From Camillea tinctor (taxonomy: Eukaryota; Ascomycota; Sordariomycetes; Xylariales; Xylariaceae), in contig MU394086.1 of the NCBI GenBank assembly GCA_022578605.1, positions 310,001 to 374,000 of the forward strand: a stretch of 64,000 bases of DNA, written 5' to 3'. The notes under the pieces were generated by a model. The model ran no database searches. It was not told the DNA's origin and saw nothing but the letters and a program-made list of their open reading frames with translations. This document shows, one piece after another, positions 47,636 to 60,521 of the stretch (the stretch's first letter is position 1; each line of letters starts with the position of its first letter). The translations under genes were made by a program, and so were the position numbers.

Positions 47636-49743
47636 TTATTGGCGATAGGGTGGCGGGTAGCCGGCTGTCATAGCTATGCTTTGCCGCATACCCATTGCTA
47701 ATGGCGCCGGACTTTGCACCCGGTTGAAGAGCCCTATGAGTCTCTTCCCAGCCGAGGGCTCCAGCTCGGTTCCGTCTCGTGCAATCTTGACTTCCCGGTT
47801 TGAATTCCACGGGTTCCGTAGTCCCCGTGTTCGGAAGAAGGGAAGTCTGGTAGTGGAAATCCATTCAAGTTTGAAAGGCTTCCCCCATGCTTTCGGGCCC
47901 CCTTCCTCTTGTCCGCCCCCAGCACTAGCTGAATCCTCCGACTCCGTTTCAGGCACCATGTCCATATCATCCCGTTCCACCTCCCAGAATATAGTGCCTC
48001 GTGCCGAGTCGTCGATAATTCGTCCTCTTGGGCAGCTTTCAGTAGCCTCTGTGGGGATCGCCTTGGGTAAATCCAAATCTGAGGTAGCCTGTACCTTCGG
48101 CGCAAATTCAATCGCGGCAGCTGGGTCATCGTTGATCGGGGACACCATTCTCGCAAACCCGAAATATTCTCCAGATTTGTTAGCAGAAAATACCAAGTAG
48201 ACATTATCCGCTGACTTTTTACTGGTTAGCACATCTTGGCCAAAAGTTTGGTGAATTAAAGAGATTTACAAACAAAATCTCACCTTAAATGCATGATTCA
48301 AAGTCTCCTCATTATGTGCCTGTGTCGCCCATACCCCGTTCTGCACACTTAACTCAAGGTCCTCCACTGTCAAGCTCTTTAGAATGAAGAATTTGTCTTT
48401 CTGGGTCGGTGGGTCGGTCGTCACTTTGCCTTTGTTCTCTGGTTTCGCATCTGATTTCGAAGCAGGTGGCTCTACAGCTGGGGCTTGAGGGCTTTGCATC
48501 GGATCGGGAGGACCGGTCTGTCCGCTTGATGAGGTTGCGGCCGGGCCGGTTGGTGCGGTTTGACCAGTAGCACCTTCAACGGTGCTTTTCCGTAGACGGC
48601 TCACGAGTCGCACGGTTTGGAATTTAGAGTCATGAAGCTTCTGCTGGGCCTCAATACAGCTCTGCTCATCCTTGAAATTTGCAAAGGCACAATTACTCTT
48701 CGAGATGAGGAAAAGCGATTCCAGTCCTGCTGCTTCTCTGCACACATGGTGTACTAAGTTCATCAAGTCGGTCTGTGGAGGGAGGTTGCCTATCCAAATC
48801 GCATGTCCTGTTTATTTACATATTAACCTTTTGTGATTTTCCTAGGTTGACGATGATGTATGTGTCCATCTTACCGCTTTGACGAGGTTTTCGAGGCGGC
48901 CCTCGAACTGTATTTGGATGATTTCCTAATGTATCTAAACACAGTTAGCGATTACTAACAGAACTCGCCCTAGGTATGAACAGTAGTAATACCATTAAGG
49001 TTTCCATCCTGGCCATTTCCTTGTGGCGGTGAGGGTTCCTGTGGACCTCCTAGGCCTCCTGGACCTCCTTGACCACCGTCTTGCACTATATACGGCACAT
49101 GAGCCATCTGACCGTGCATGGTAGACGCCGCCGCCGGGTAGTTGTTCGATGTAGCGTAGTAGTATCCGGGTGGGATAGCTTGCTGCTGGTTTATCATAAC
49201 TGCGTTCGGGTAGTAACCCATATTCATGTTATGCCGAGGAGACAAGCTACCCGGCTGTGGCGGCTGATGCTGTTGTGAGGTAGGCGACATTGGGGGGTTG
49301 TAATAAGGTGTCATTTGCGAGTGCTGGGTCATGTAATACTGCTGACCGGCTAGCTGAGACATACCTGACTGTCCTGCATAGTGGGAAATTTGCGGCATCA
49401 TATTGGGGACCGAACCGGTGTTATATCTTGGCTGTTGTTGCGAAGGGCCATATCCATTCCTATAGCCCGCCTGAGGGAGGGAATTAGCCATCGCGGCCAT
49501 GTTGTAAGGCCCCTGGCGGCCGGAATTTTGCACTTGGGTCATATCGAACTGGTTGGTAAATGCATTCGGGGATGGACCGTAGTACTGGTAGGGGGTTTGA
49601 AAAGCGGGATTGCTCGCGGGACTTGGTCCTTGTGGTAATGGCGGCTGTCCGTCAGTCGAAGGCATTCCTTGGTAAGCACTACCGGGTGTCTCTTGGGTCG
49701 CATACTCGCTAGCCGATGCTGAGGGTGGTAGAACATCTCCCAT
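47636..49743 (-). CDS. RRM and YTH domain RNA-binding protein (m6A-reader type)
   Basis: Four exons: 49743-48993, 48934-48875, 48807-48284 and 48214-47636, giving 637 aa. Residues 1-250 are Gln/Tyr/Pro/Gly-rich and disordered. Then an RRM-like unit (about 270-345, HAIWIGNLP … CAFANFKDEQSCIEAQQKL). The YTH domain starts at FFILKSL (410) and runs to about 620: GVWATQAHNEETLNHAF (Trp430, cage position), NVYLVFSANKSGEYFGFARM, FKLEWISTTRLPF (Trp563, cage) and RNPWNSNREVKIARDGTELEP. YTH domains bind N6-methyladenosine in RNA; a ~95-residue insert splits the domain here, as in other fungal members. It is probably a regulator of mRNA stability. The frame stays open upstream to 50205, but that part looks like leader, so 49743 is chosen. 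Confidence 0.93.
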
Positions 49744-51076
49744 TTGGGCGTTCCTTTTGTCGTACCGTTTCGATGTGCTGAAAGGCGGTATCGCGAAACA
49801 AGTCGCTATAGGTTTCGCTTGCACTACTAGGATCTCTACGCGGTCCGTCTCTTCGATGTTTCTCTGTCGTATGGAGGTTACGGCCTGGTGAAAACCTGAT
49901 ACGTCCAACACACCCCAGGGAGATCTATGGCTAAGAGGCGCGAGCGGTAGTCTCGTGTTGCTATGTGGCCTGGCCAAGGTCGACTTTGTATAGATGTCGT
50001 TCCGGAGCTCGAGATGGATATAAGCGGCGGTGTTTTGGTCTTGATGGGGAAGATACTGGGTAGCTGTGATGGTCGGTGTCTTCTTTTGCGTTCTTTTCCA
50101 GTGTAACTTGAAATCCGCGATTGGGTTGTCGTGAGATGATGGTCCACCTCTCCAAGCACCCAATCCAACGAGGAAGAACAGGACCCGGGGCAAAGGTAAG
50201 ATCAAGCTCTTAGGTTGATGAGTTGCAGATATTACGGGGTTTCGAACAAAGATAACAATTCGGTTCGAGAACCGAGTTGATAATTATTGCCTAGATCGTC
50301 TATAGGCGGTCTACGTGCGGCGTCTGTTGATACCCTGCCAAGATACTTGCGCAGGTTCAGACATAAACGGTCCGGAGAAGGCCAGTATGTAGTAGGTATG
50401 TACGCGAACGTGCTTAGAAAGGTGCAGCAAGTGATCGTCTAGGTTAAGAAGATCAAATTGTAACATTAGATGGGAATATAGAGAGGAATATTAAGGTGGT
50501 GTGGCTAATTTGGTTGTCCTGTGGCCCGGAGATTTCTGACAACCCCCGGCTAGGGTATTCAAGCAGAAGCGGCCACTAAGTGACGATAATCTTTACCGTT
50601 TCCTTCCACACGTATGCAGTATGGGGATGAGAGGAGCATCATGAGGCAAGGCCAGCAAAACATAGCAAGGAAGATGACGACTGGTGGCATTGCGGGTGGC
50701 TAAAAAGATACTAGCCTAGCAAGCTGGACATGCAGGACATTGGCCCGCAGTCTGGTATGGGAGGGACTGGGACTCGCCGGGGGGGGATAAGACTATGTAG
50801 ACAAAGAGAAGAAGAGTATGGAAGACAGATATGCAGGAGTATCCCGGCCTCGGAGCCGGGGCAGGACGGTTCTAGCGGGTAGCCCCTGGAGAACAGAACA
50901 AGTCGAACTCAGGCTGGGGAGGAGCAAGAGCAATAAGAAGGGGGGAGAGGAGGGGCCAATAAGCTCAGACAAGAGCCAACTCGAGACGAAAAATGGAGAA
51001 TAAGGAATGGGAATTTGCATTCGACCCGCGTTGTTTCGCTGGCGCCGTTTTTTTGCCACCGGACCCTTGAATTCTC

Positions 51077-51102
51077 TTTTTTTTTTTTTTTTAGGGGGGG
51101 GG
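51077..51102 (+). repeat. T16-A-G9 homopolymer junction
   Basis: A run of 16 T, one A, then 9 G. This is an assembly- and replication-sensitive site. Confidence 0.9.
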
Positions 51103-53557
51103 TTCTAGGGGTTCCACGAGTCTCTCTCTCGAGCCGGAGCTTTGCCCAGCACTTTGATCCCTTGGATCTTATTGACACATTGAAGGTTGTTCCCAAATCC
51201 CGAGGGGTTTCCCCAGCCACAAGAGGTCTAGGCAAGTCTTCAACAAGGGAACTTGTCAATCTTACCTGGGCCGAATTGTCAGATTCGTACAAATTCTATC
51301 TTAACACAATGTGACCTGGTAACACAGGGCAGCGAATGCCAGATTATCGACCTGGGGTTGTAAGTTCACAGTTCGCGGCTATTAGCTTCTAGCCCCCAAA
51401 CCCCAACTCCAACTTCACAGGGACTAGATCAATCCAGGAACCGCGAAACATGCGCGATCATCGCGATGTGACGACGGGCCCGGCATTACTAGAACGATCT
51501 TTTTTTTTCTCACCCATGCTACGAGATCGTCAGTTGCCCAAAAACGTCGCTGGAGCTAGATCCCAGATTCGTGGTACCACGTACCCTGTAAATGGGTATA
51601 GTACTGAGAGTGTCTGGTGCTGTTATAATCGGACATATTATGGGCAAATATATATGTAGAGTAGCGTGACTGGAACAGACTAGTCTAGAACGCTTAAGAC
51701 CAACCTCCGAACAAAAATATAGAAAATTAGGGCCCTGTGATTAGCTGATGAGTTATAGACAGAACACAAGAAATCTAACATATCCCTTATTTTCTTTCTC
51801 TAAGAGATACGGAGTTATCACCACTCCTAAGGAAGGTTTGGTGGTGAAACAAAGGGGGAAAAATAGCAATTCGATGGATGGTCCAGAAAAAAAGACCCTG
51901 AAGACGGCACGGCGATGATGGTGGGTGAGGTCTGGGAAGTTGATCGACACGGCGGCATCACTAGTTCGGTCATGATGAAATGGGTATCCAGGTTTCGGAG
52001 GGAGCCGCAATCGATTTTTGATGCTCTTGGGGAATTTCAAATCGGGAAAATTGACTGTTTCCCATGCAGACCCGGTTGCATGTGGAGATTGCTGATCCCT
52101 GGTCATGGGTGGGCTTTATGATGACGATGATGAAATTTTATAGTCCGTCCGCCGGTGGCGTCAGACTTGTCAAGGAATGGGTAAAAGCAGATGACGAACT
52201 ACGATGCCCCATTCGATTATTCATCAGGGTGCCTTTTCCCTAATGGTGCTAAGGGTTCTAATGGTTCCAATGACCCCGACCCCAAGGGGTTTTTCCCTTA
52301 ATTCTTGATAGGAAACAAGTGATCGTCGTGTATCTTTTCAGTTTTCGGAATTTGCTTGGATTGTGACGACGTCCACTTGACTACACTCACCCTTACCCTC
52401 ATCCCACCCTACCTGACTCGTAGACCTGCCATACCCGGTAGGGTATAATAATAGGTCGGGCATGTGTCAATTGGGTTGTTGGTTCATGTGGTTCGTGACC
52501 GTGTCTCTCCATATCCGTATAATTCTTTCTTTTTTTTTCGGGATGGAGGGTTTATGGCGTAGCGTACCTCAAGGCGTGTAAGTTGTGTGTATGTAAAGTA
52601 GGTGGTGTAAGTCAATGGAGTGAGAAGAAAAGATGGGGGCTTTTAGATTGGCAACCGATGACGTATCATGACGACTTGGTACGCATGTGCGGTGGTAACT
52701 AAACTGCTTGGCCCCTTTCGGAAGTGAAGAATAAGAAGAAGTTTCCATCGAACTTGAGTAGATTTAAGTGCACATGTGGTTGTGTACGTACATATCTGAG
52801 AGGGCTTGTCCAGTTGTAAGTGTATGTACCTGAGAGTGGGAATTCCTGGTATTGGTAATACCTAGTACTAGGTGTGTACTACCTAACCTACATAAGTATA
52901 CTACCTATCATACCTAGGATGTATTGTAGTACGGTACGTACTTGTTTAAGAAGAAGTAATCTCTCAGGTTTAGCCACAGATGATGAAATGCTTATTTATG
53001 ACCACCTACCTATGTAGATACCTAGTACCTACCGGAAGTACCTTACCTTCATAATCTATATGGATACGACCTACCAACCTAACACCCAAGGTTTAAGTAA
53101 GTATGTAGGTCGTTTACCCAGTTTAGATAGATACATACACGTACTTAAATGATTGTCCTCTAAACCACCCAACCATCTTCTTACATGTAAGTACTTTGTA
53201 CGACTGACATAGCTTTAGGATGTAACACCCGCCGCCAATCCGCCAATCCGCGGGGACTTCTCTCTCAAAGCAGGTACTTCCTTAGCTGCTTTAGTACCCA
53301 TAAAAATCCAAGATAATGTAGTGAGAGCTCGATGGAGCTGTTAGCCACTTGATGTGGCGGTGCCGCTGTATGTTGTGTGATAGACAGCTTTACCTACCTG
53401 GAATTGCCCAATCGCCGACTCGCTTATTTGCGGTAATTTGCTACGCTGTAAGTCCCAGACTGTCAGAACAGCCAGAGATACATAGTACATAGTACATACA
53501 GTAGTACTTAGGTACATCCATAGAAAAGGGACGTACCTATCCCCATCTCTCCACCTG

Positions 53558-53587
53558 CATCTCCATCTCCATCTCCATCTCCATCTC
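53558..53587 (+). repeat. (CATCTC)5 hexanucleotide repeat
   Basis: Five direct CATCTC units in pyrimidine-rich intergenic sequence; related CATCTC units continue imperfectly nearby. Confidence 0.9.
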
Positions 53588-54220
53588 TTTCCCCATCTCT
53601 TCCTTGCATCTACATTACACTTTGCCCTGCCATACCCTACATATCAATACATTACCTATGTACTCCGTACCAACCTTCAATACCTCGGGCCAGTTCATCT
53701 TTTTTGCCACTCACTTATTTTTTTTTCTCTCTCTTCCAAACACCATCAACCTTACCTTATGCGCCAGCAACACTGCTGCAACAGGATCCTTATGCCCCAG
53801 TGCCCAATTACTATTTCATCTATCTCTCATCATCGATACCACCTCCACTGCCACCACATTGAAATTATTTGCATCATGTAGAGTACTTCATGTACTCCCT
53901 GCAGCAAGACAACCATCTGTTCACCCCTCATTTTGTCTCTCCTTACCCATATTGATATAGTAGGGAGCAAGATAATAACAGTAGCAGCAGCAGCGGCGGC
54001 GGCACAATCAAGGTATGATTGGTACATGGGAATCTCAAGTTGCCATGGTGGTAAGCCCGTCACGCCCCTAGCCCCTAGCCCCTAGCCAGCACCAGGTAGG
54101 TACATAGGTACAGTGATCAGTCTTTTAGCGTATCCTCCTCAAGTTTCGTCTCTACGCTAGTGTGCTCTACCTTACCGCCGGGTAAGCCATTCACATTCAA
54201 CAACTTACTAGTACCTAGCT

Positions 54221-54243
54221 AGTAGGAGTAGGAGTAGGAGTAG
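54221..54243 (+). repeat. GTAGGA-type short tandem repeat
   Basis: About three and a half AGTAGG units, ending in GTAGTAG. Confidence 0.8.
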
Positions 54244-54724
54244 TAGCATTGATTCTCATCCCGTCAATTACATTACCACAATACAGCGACACTCTGTATA
54301 CTGCTACCTCACTACTGCCAGAGTCCGGCTTCTCACTGCCCCATAGTATTTGGGCTGTTCCTGTCCATAACCGGTCAATTACAATCTACAATCCACAACC
54401 CTACGCACCCTACGCATTCCTTACTCAATTGAGCTTCGAGCTTTGAGCTTTGAGCTTTGCCAGCAAACGCCAAAACCATTCTTTGAGCCTCATTTCGGAG
54501 TAAAGTCTCCGGTCAAATCCATACTACTAGTCAATATATTCCCGAGGTCCATATCGTCTCCAGCTATATCTTGGTCTCACCGTAAGCCAATTTGAGGCGT
54601 GGGAAACTCTAGAGCCGCCTCGAATATTCAACTAGGATCTTAAAGAACTTCAACAAAAAAATTTTGTTACTTATCAACAGCTAACTTCTCACCTAAATTT
54701 CGGGTTCTCCATCTGCCGGGTATA

Positions 54725-54744
54725 GATTATTATTATTATTATTA
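54725..54744 (+). repeat. (ATT)n microsatellite
   Basis: About six ATT units. Confidence 0.85.
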
Positions 54745-54930
54745 CCCCCTTCCTGCTCATCCAGCCCTAGTGATACATGCCTACGCATACGCATGGTCAC
54801 TTGATGGGCTTCCTGCGTGCACTTCCCTGTCTTCTTAGCCGACTTATGTAGCATAGGCGGCTCTAGCTATCCCATAAGAACAGCGACGTTTGCCACCGGA
54901 CTATATGGCAACAGGGCAGTATGAGAATTA

Positions 54931-54958
54931 TGTGTGTGTGTGTGTATGTGTGTGTGTG
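54931..54958 (+). repeat. (TG)n microsatellite with one interruption
   Basis: Two TG runs separated by one A; about 14 units in all. Confidence 0.9.
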
Positions 54959-57900
54959 CCCCGACTTTTAGAACAGTAAACGGCAAGGGGGTAGGGTTTG
55001 CTTTATGCACTTTCGCCTTGTCCGGTATCTTAGGACCTTACCACATGAATACGAAGGCGGACGCTGCACATATGGGGAACCGATCTTCACAACCTACCAA
55101 GCTCGTATCTTAGTATATCGCGGTCGCCTGGCAAACCAGGCTAGACTGACGGCGTCTTTAGTTAGGTCCTAGCAGTCTTTTGAGCCTATGCTTTCCTGCC
55201 TAACCCAGCCTTGCGGTCCTCCACGGGAACCGGTGCGGTAAAATGCTTGCGCCTCGGGGCCTTGCTTGGGCCATTGTGGCGTTCTGCGAGTCGCCACTCT
55301 GTTCATGCTCCCGGATTAGCTATGCGGGTAGCCATCGCGAACTCATCGGCCCTAGGTTGATCTTGCCTAGCGCGCCTGCGCGCCTAATGGGTGCCTTACC
55401 GTCAAATTAACTATTCTGATGTATGATGGCGATGGAGAGATTACAAAGACCTATCAAAACGGTCAAGCCTGACGATTACATATACCATCTTACATTCGCC
55501 TAGTCGAATTTCAACTTATCAATCACTTAATAGATTCGAAATCCACCAATCAATAATACCAATGGCTTATGACATGTTAACAGACTTTGCCGCGCCAGCT
55601 GGTTGAGCATCAACGGTGCTACATAGTCTCATCTAGATGAGAACACCTCCCCCTTATTCGTTGGGGTGACTTGCGCAATTGGTGATTCTCTAAGGTTGGA
55701 CTGCGAGGAAGAGCAAGGACCCTAGGATGCAAGATATCGGCCGTTGACAAAGTGCCACGGGAGAGGCTGCCCTGGATGAAATGTTGATTGAAAACAGGGG
55801 TATGACGAGTGGCCGAAACACTTCGAACCGATTACCATCGCCTCCCTTCTCTAATTATTCGTCTGTGCCTTGGAATCAACAGCTATCACCTGCAGCTTCG
55901 ATTCATTTGCTAAACCCATGGTAGCTAGAAAGCTATAGAACAGTCTCTATAGTTCTCCTGGGTGGTCCGCACGGTTGGCCGCAGTTGAAACCTCACAGGC
56001 GCAATTCTCAAATATTATGAGGAATACTGACAAGTGTGTATAGTTATCTGATAGGACCGATTCATTTTGCCCAATACTGCGAGCCATCGCCCAAAGATCA
56101 CAAGCCCGCGTGGCGGTGGATTCACATGGCCAACGCCACGGTAGGAAACGTGAGTAAACGTCATGGCAAAGCCTACCTAAACTTATATATCCCAGAAGAT
56201 GGATATCAATGTAAAGGCAAAATCTAGAGAAGGGGGGTTCTGCAAATTTGGAATAGCGTTGGGCAATATGTGCGATCGCATGTCATGCAGCTTATAGTAG
56301 GTAGGTAGGCACGTCAATTAGGGGTGAGCTTCGTAGATGCCTCCCCGCCTCCCCCTCTTCCCCCTCCTTAACATGCTGGCATTGAAAGTCTCTACGATCT
56401 TTAGTATCACCTGGGGCAAACCCTAAGATCAGAACATTATATGATCACCATGTTAGACATTCTTACCGGATCTGAAGCGGTTAACATACGAGGCTCCGAG
56501 CTCAGATCTATAATCATGGTCAGTACCCGGGGTTGTCCGTCTCATACAGGTTGGGTCTAGAATCATCTATAAATGTCATATGGTAGAAATGACCATCTCT
56601 AGATGGCTGATTCATTGCTGTATGTGGCACAGGAAAAAGGCGCCTGCTGTCATACCGCATAGTCCGAACGTCTGGAGCCCAACATGGAGCCGGGGCAAGC
56701 CTTGCTTGCTCGCTGCCAGGATGTAGGAGGATGAGTCCGGAACGCCTTACTCTCTCTCTCTCTCTTCCACCTCGCCTCAATTCCAGCGCATCATATTTGT
56801 GTGATCCGTAGCATTGATGCGACTACAGGCCCTCGATTCGTAGCAAGAGTCGATTTACGAGCAATTTCAAGGGACTTTCCCGCATATAACTACAGGTGTT
56901 GAGACGGCGAATACCTATGGTAAGCTACGACCCATTGACGTCTTAGACATAGGTGGGTGTGTCAGTCATGGAGGGAAAGATATGCAAGGACCGTCTATCT
57001 AGTCAGGTAATACCTATCTCCCTCCTAGCCTAGTAACGTATTGTTACGGGCATGTGGCTTCGGGTGCGGTTCTGTATTTCAAGTTACTGCTTAAGTCCCT
57101 TTCTATCTTACCATCCCAAGGTCTAGGGCTCCTTTTTTTCCTAATTGCCTTGAAAATTGCTCTTGATATCTAGGGGCTTGCTCTTTGGCTTTGCTTTGAT
57201 GATGAGGCTGGGATGTTGTTTAATCAGGTAAAATTTTGTCTCTAGATGATGGGAGGGTCTGCTCCTTATAGTTATACATGTAGCCGCGGATACATCTTTC
57301 ACCTATACATAACAGATACCTCCTATCACCATTTTTCAGCATACTCAAAGCAGTGGGTGAGGTGAATAGCAGAAAGTACTACCAGGTTCTGCGAACGGTG
57401 TATAGTTTAGATGTTTCAATCAAAAGGATTGTAACTAGTCTCGTCGTGTGAACGTTCTTCGCCAGCCTTGTCACTCGAAGCTAGAGACGCTTACTGGCGA
57501 TCCTACACGTCAAGCTATACACAGATAGAAGCCCCTCGGTTCTATATAGAAGGGAATCAACAGCGATATGCAGTTACCTAAGGGTTAAAGAATAACTATA
57601 TTATATACCGAATTGAGTTTACGTTAATTGCTTTCTATTCTGCAAACCTATGTCAGATCTACAGCTGGCACGGTGAACAAACGTGCAGATAGGTACTACA
57701 CACTGGCATGGAAACGCGTGGGTATCCATTAGTATATGTATATATATGGAGAGAAACTGGAAAGATTCGCACCTCGCTTGTTGTACGAGTCCTAAAGGAA
57801 AATAAGGCAGTGAGCGAAGGTGACAAGGTATTATAAGGTGCTCATCTGGAATTCCCTGATCCATCTCCATCGGCATCTCCATCTACATATGAATACAACC

Positions 57901-58581
57901 ACCGAGGACAGAGTATGAGCGATACGGGTAACAAGGCTCTCAAAAATTACTGTATTTTGTAATTCCCATACGCTAGCCTAGGTATATGTAGGTATAGATG
58001 GATAATATTTTATAATAATTCACTGTACCTAACGCGAGTAATGCCAAAGTTTCTTCCGCCCGGACATAGGATTTCCATCAGCATCCCGCCGGATCCCGCT
58101 CCGCTGAGTGGATTTGGACTCTGGTGTAGGTTATTGCTAGGTGTACTCCTTAGCCCCCTTCCGCCACTCCTTCCCGCCCGGCCCTTCTTTTGGATCTCGG
58201 GTATAGCAGGATATAATCTATCTCACTTCGAGGGACGATTTCTAACCGGATAAGCAATATAGCTCTTTCGAGAACTCGCATCTCTTCATGAAGAACAGCT
58301 ATAATACGAATTGAAGGATCGTCACGGGCATGAGCACAGGTATGGGTAGGCAGTGAAGTAATTATTAGGGAGTGGACGATTGTGATGGTATTTTAGACTT
58401 CTCGGAGTAGGGTTTCTCATTGATCTAAGATACTGAATAGAACCGCCCTACATCCCCCTGATGCTTTCTTTTTTCTTTTTCGGTTTATTTATTTCATGAT
58501 TCATGATCTCTCCACCCCCTAGGGAAAAAAACCAACCTAATACCACCCACTCTCTCTTTCTCTTTCTCTTTCTTTCTTTCT

Positions 58582-59458
58582 CTAGTCCCTCTTCAGCGGC
58601 AGTACCTTCTCCTCGATACCGTCCTTAGTGATGATCATGATCTGCAGGCCGTCGCCGACCTCGATGTGGCGCTCGACGGCCGAGTCGAAAGCGTCCTTGA
58701 CGAGGACCTCGACCTCGTTGCGGGGCAGGGGCAGGCGCTCGCGCTCCTTGAGCTCGTGGCCGACGCCGGTGCCGGGGACGTACTGGTTCTTGAAGTTGAC
58801 CTGGTTGTCGAGGAAGGGCATGATGAGGGAGGCGGCGGCGCCGCCGGCGCGGCACTGCTCGCGCTCGAAGCTGCCGACGGGGTCGTAGCTGTAGACGGCG
58901 CCGCGGCCGTCCTCGTCGAGCCCGCCCAGGATGGCGTACACGTAGTAGGGGAAGAACCGCTTCTGGTACATGATGGTCGACAGCCGCTTGGCGCACGCGC
59001 TCACGCTCATCGGCTTGCCGTGCCGGTACCGGTACATCTTGCAGATGGCGTCGAGCCGCTCCTGCAGGGCCTCCCCGTCCGCTGCGTACCCCACTACCGA
59101 CAGCAGCAGGTTGGCGTCGTCCTGCGACGACGTGGTGCCCCCGATCTTGAATACTTTGGGTGCGTACCGCGTGTTGATGCTGTAGCCCGACGTCAACCGG
59201 GTGTCGCCGGCCATGATGGCAAAGTCGGCGCCGGCGATGGCGAGGGTGGAGCCGCCGTTGTCGGTGTATCTGTTGGATGGTGGGGGAGGATGGCGGTTAG
59301 CAGAGATGATGGGGTATAGGTAAGTAACGGGACAAGGACAAGAGAATATCTTACGGGTTGAAGCGATGCTCTCGTAGGCCATCGACGGCATCTTTGGGTA
59401 CTTCGGCAAAGGAATAGTTGGGTCCGTTCAAGACGGGGTTCTGGCTGAACATGGCCAT
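58582..59458 (-). CDS. PRE7: 20S proteasome subunit beta-6
   Basis: Two exons, 59458-59355 and 59269-58582, give 263 aa. The frames join as HRFNP-YTDNGGSTLAIAG. Conserved marks are FAIMAGDTRLTSGYSINTRYAPKVF, KRFFPYYVYAILGGLDEDGRGAVYSYDPVGSFEREQCRAGGAAASLIMPFLDNQVNFKNQY and the C-terminal RHIEVGDGLQIMIITKDG…LPLKRD. This is beta-6 (Pre7 in yeast), one of the non-catalytic beta subunits of the 20S core. It helps seat the neighbouring subunits. There is no threonine active site at the processed end, as expected for this subunit. The first exon holds the short leader (MAMFSQNPVLNGP). ATG choice at 59458 keeps that leader; a second in-frame ATG lies two codons on. Confidence 0.96.
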
Positions 59459-60521
59459 GATGAGATTATTCACCCCAGTATTGGGTTCGTATAGAGAGGG
59501 TTTGAGTGTATTCTTTTTCAGTGATTGGGTATGGTATTATTTTCGGTCGAGGTGGTATGTGTTGTGCAGGTGTCGGTGCTCTTGGTGGTGATGGCAGGTA
59601 AATTCAGGTAGATTAGTTAGGTAAGTTGTGGTGGGTGTTGGTGGGAAGGAGGAGGCTGTAAGGTTTGTGGTAATAGCAATTCACTGGTGGGCTCTTGGTG
59701 ACGATTGAAGTTGGCAGCTTCCCTCACGCGCGTTCAGCTTGCAGCCTTGTTGCGGGTTGAACAGGGGTAGCTTATCGATGACTAAGCCAATCTACCTAAT
59801 TACTTTATTAAGCATTTTATGTACCTAATTATTACTGCATAAAGAAGAGGACCCTATTCATATATTATAAACATTCGAAATAAATATACAGTTCATTGAC
59901 GATGCAAATAATAAAATATTCAGTTGATTATCTTTTTCTTCATCAGTATTATTTCCCACTCATTTCTTAAAACAATATCAAGGTAGCGAGTGTACGTACC
60001 TAATCTAGTAGCTTTTCCATTTACACTGCACTACATATATAGTTCTAGTGCTACTAGCATATGGAGGTAAGTAAGTACCTAAGTATCGAAGTTACAGGGG
60101 GCTCAATTGCTTGACGGCCCGGCATGCCTTTTTACTGGCTACCCAGACCCCAGACCTCCCAGCGCATCGATCGTCATCATTATCTCTAATCTAAATCTAC
60201 CAGTACTTATCTCCCGCGACGAAGGTGTACCGCCAACAAAGCCAATTTAAATATTTATTATTATTATTATTATTATTCAACTCCAAGCTTTTTACTAAAA
60301 TCAAGGAGAACCCATCCACCTACTAACCCTCCTTCCTTCTAGAATAACTCTCATGTGTATATACAGTTTAGACAACCTCACATTTCCATCCATTCATTTA
60401 TTTTAGTCCAGTCCCTTTCTTCTTTTCTTTTTTTCTTCCCTCATCTCGCCCTCGCGTAATACTTACAACTAGCTGTATATACAGCTATAAACCATCAAAC
60501 AAAACCTCCCCCCTTAAAATC
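59459..60521. other. Divergent promoter region of PRE7 and STT4
   Basis: The PRE7 and STT4 genes are divergent across about 1.06 kb. It contains an (ATT)n run at 60255-60278 and pyrimidine-rich sequence before the STT4 ATG. No intact gene is seen. Confidence 0.6.
60255..60278 (+). repeat. (TTA)n microsatellite
   Basis: About eight TTA units in the PRE7/STT4 intergenic region. Confidence 0.9.

Larger units (their letters stand above)
49744..58581. other. Gene-poor intergenic region, about 8.8 kb
   Basis: No supportable gene. It contains the YTH leader (to about 50205, open but unlikely coding), a T16-A-G9 run at 51077-51102, TACCTA-rich stretches (52850-53140), and four microsatellites listed separately. 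The strip 54960-55420 is more G+C-rich than its surroundings and could be an old element, but shows no motif. ORFs above 60 codons here lack domain or codon signs. Confidence 0.5.

Noticed and set aside
50793..51059. Minus-strand frame starting MAKKRRQRN
   Set aside because: Made of low-complexity Ser/Leu translation of purine-rich DNA; no homology.
53604..53960. 118-codon plus-strand frame in pyrimidine-rich DNA
   Set aside because: Composition follows the CT-rich intergenic repeat, with no domain.
58666..59319. 217-codon plus-strand frame over PRE7
   Set aside because: Shadow frame from third-position G/C bias in the conserved proteasome gene.
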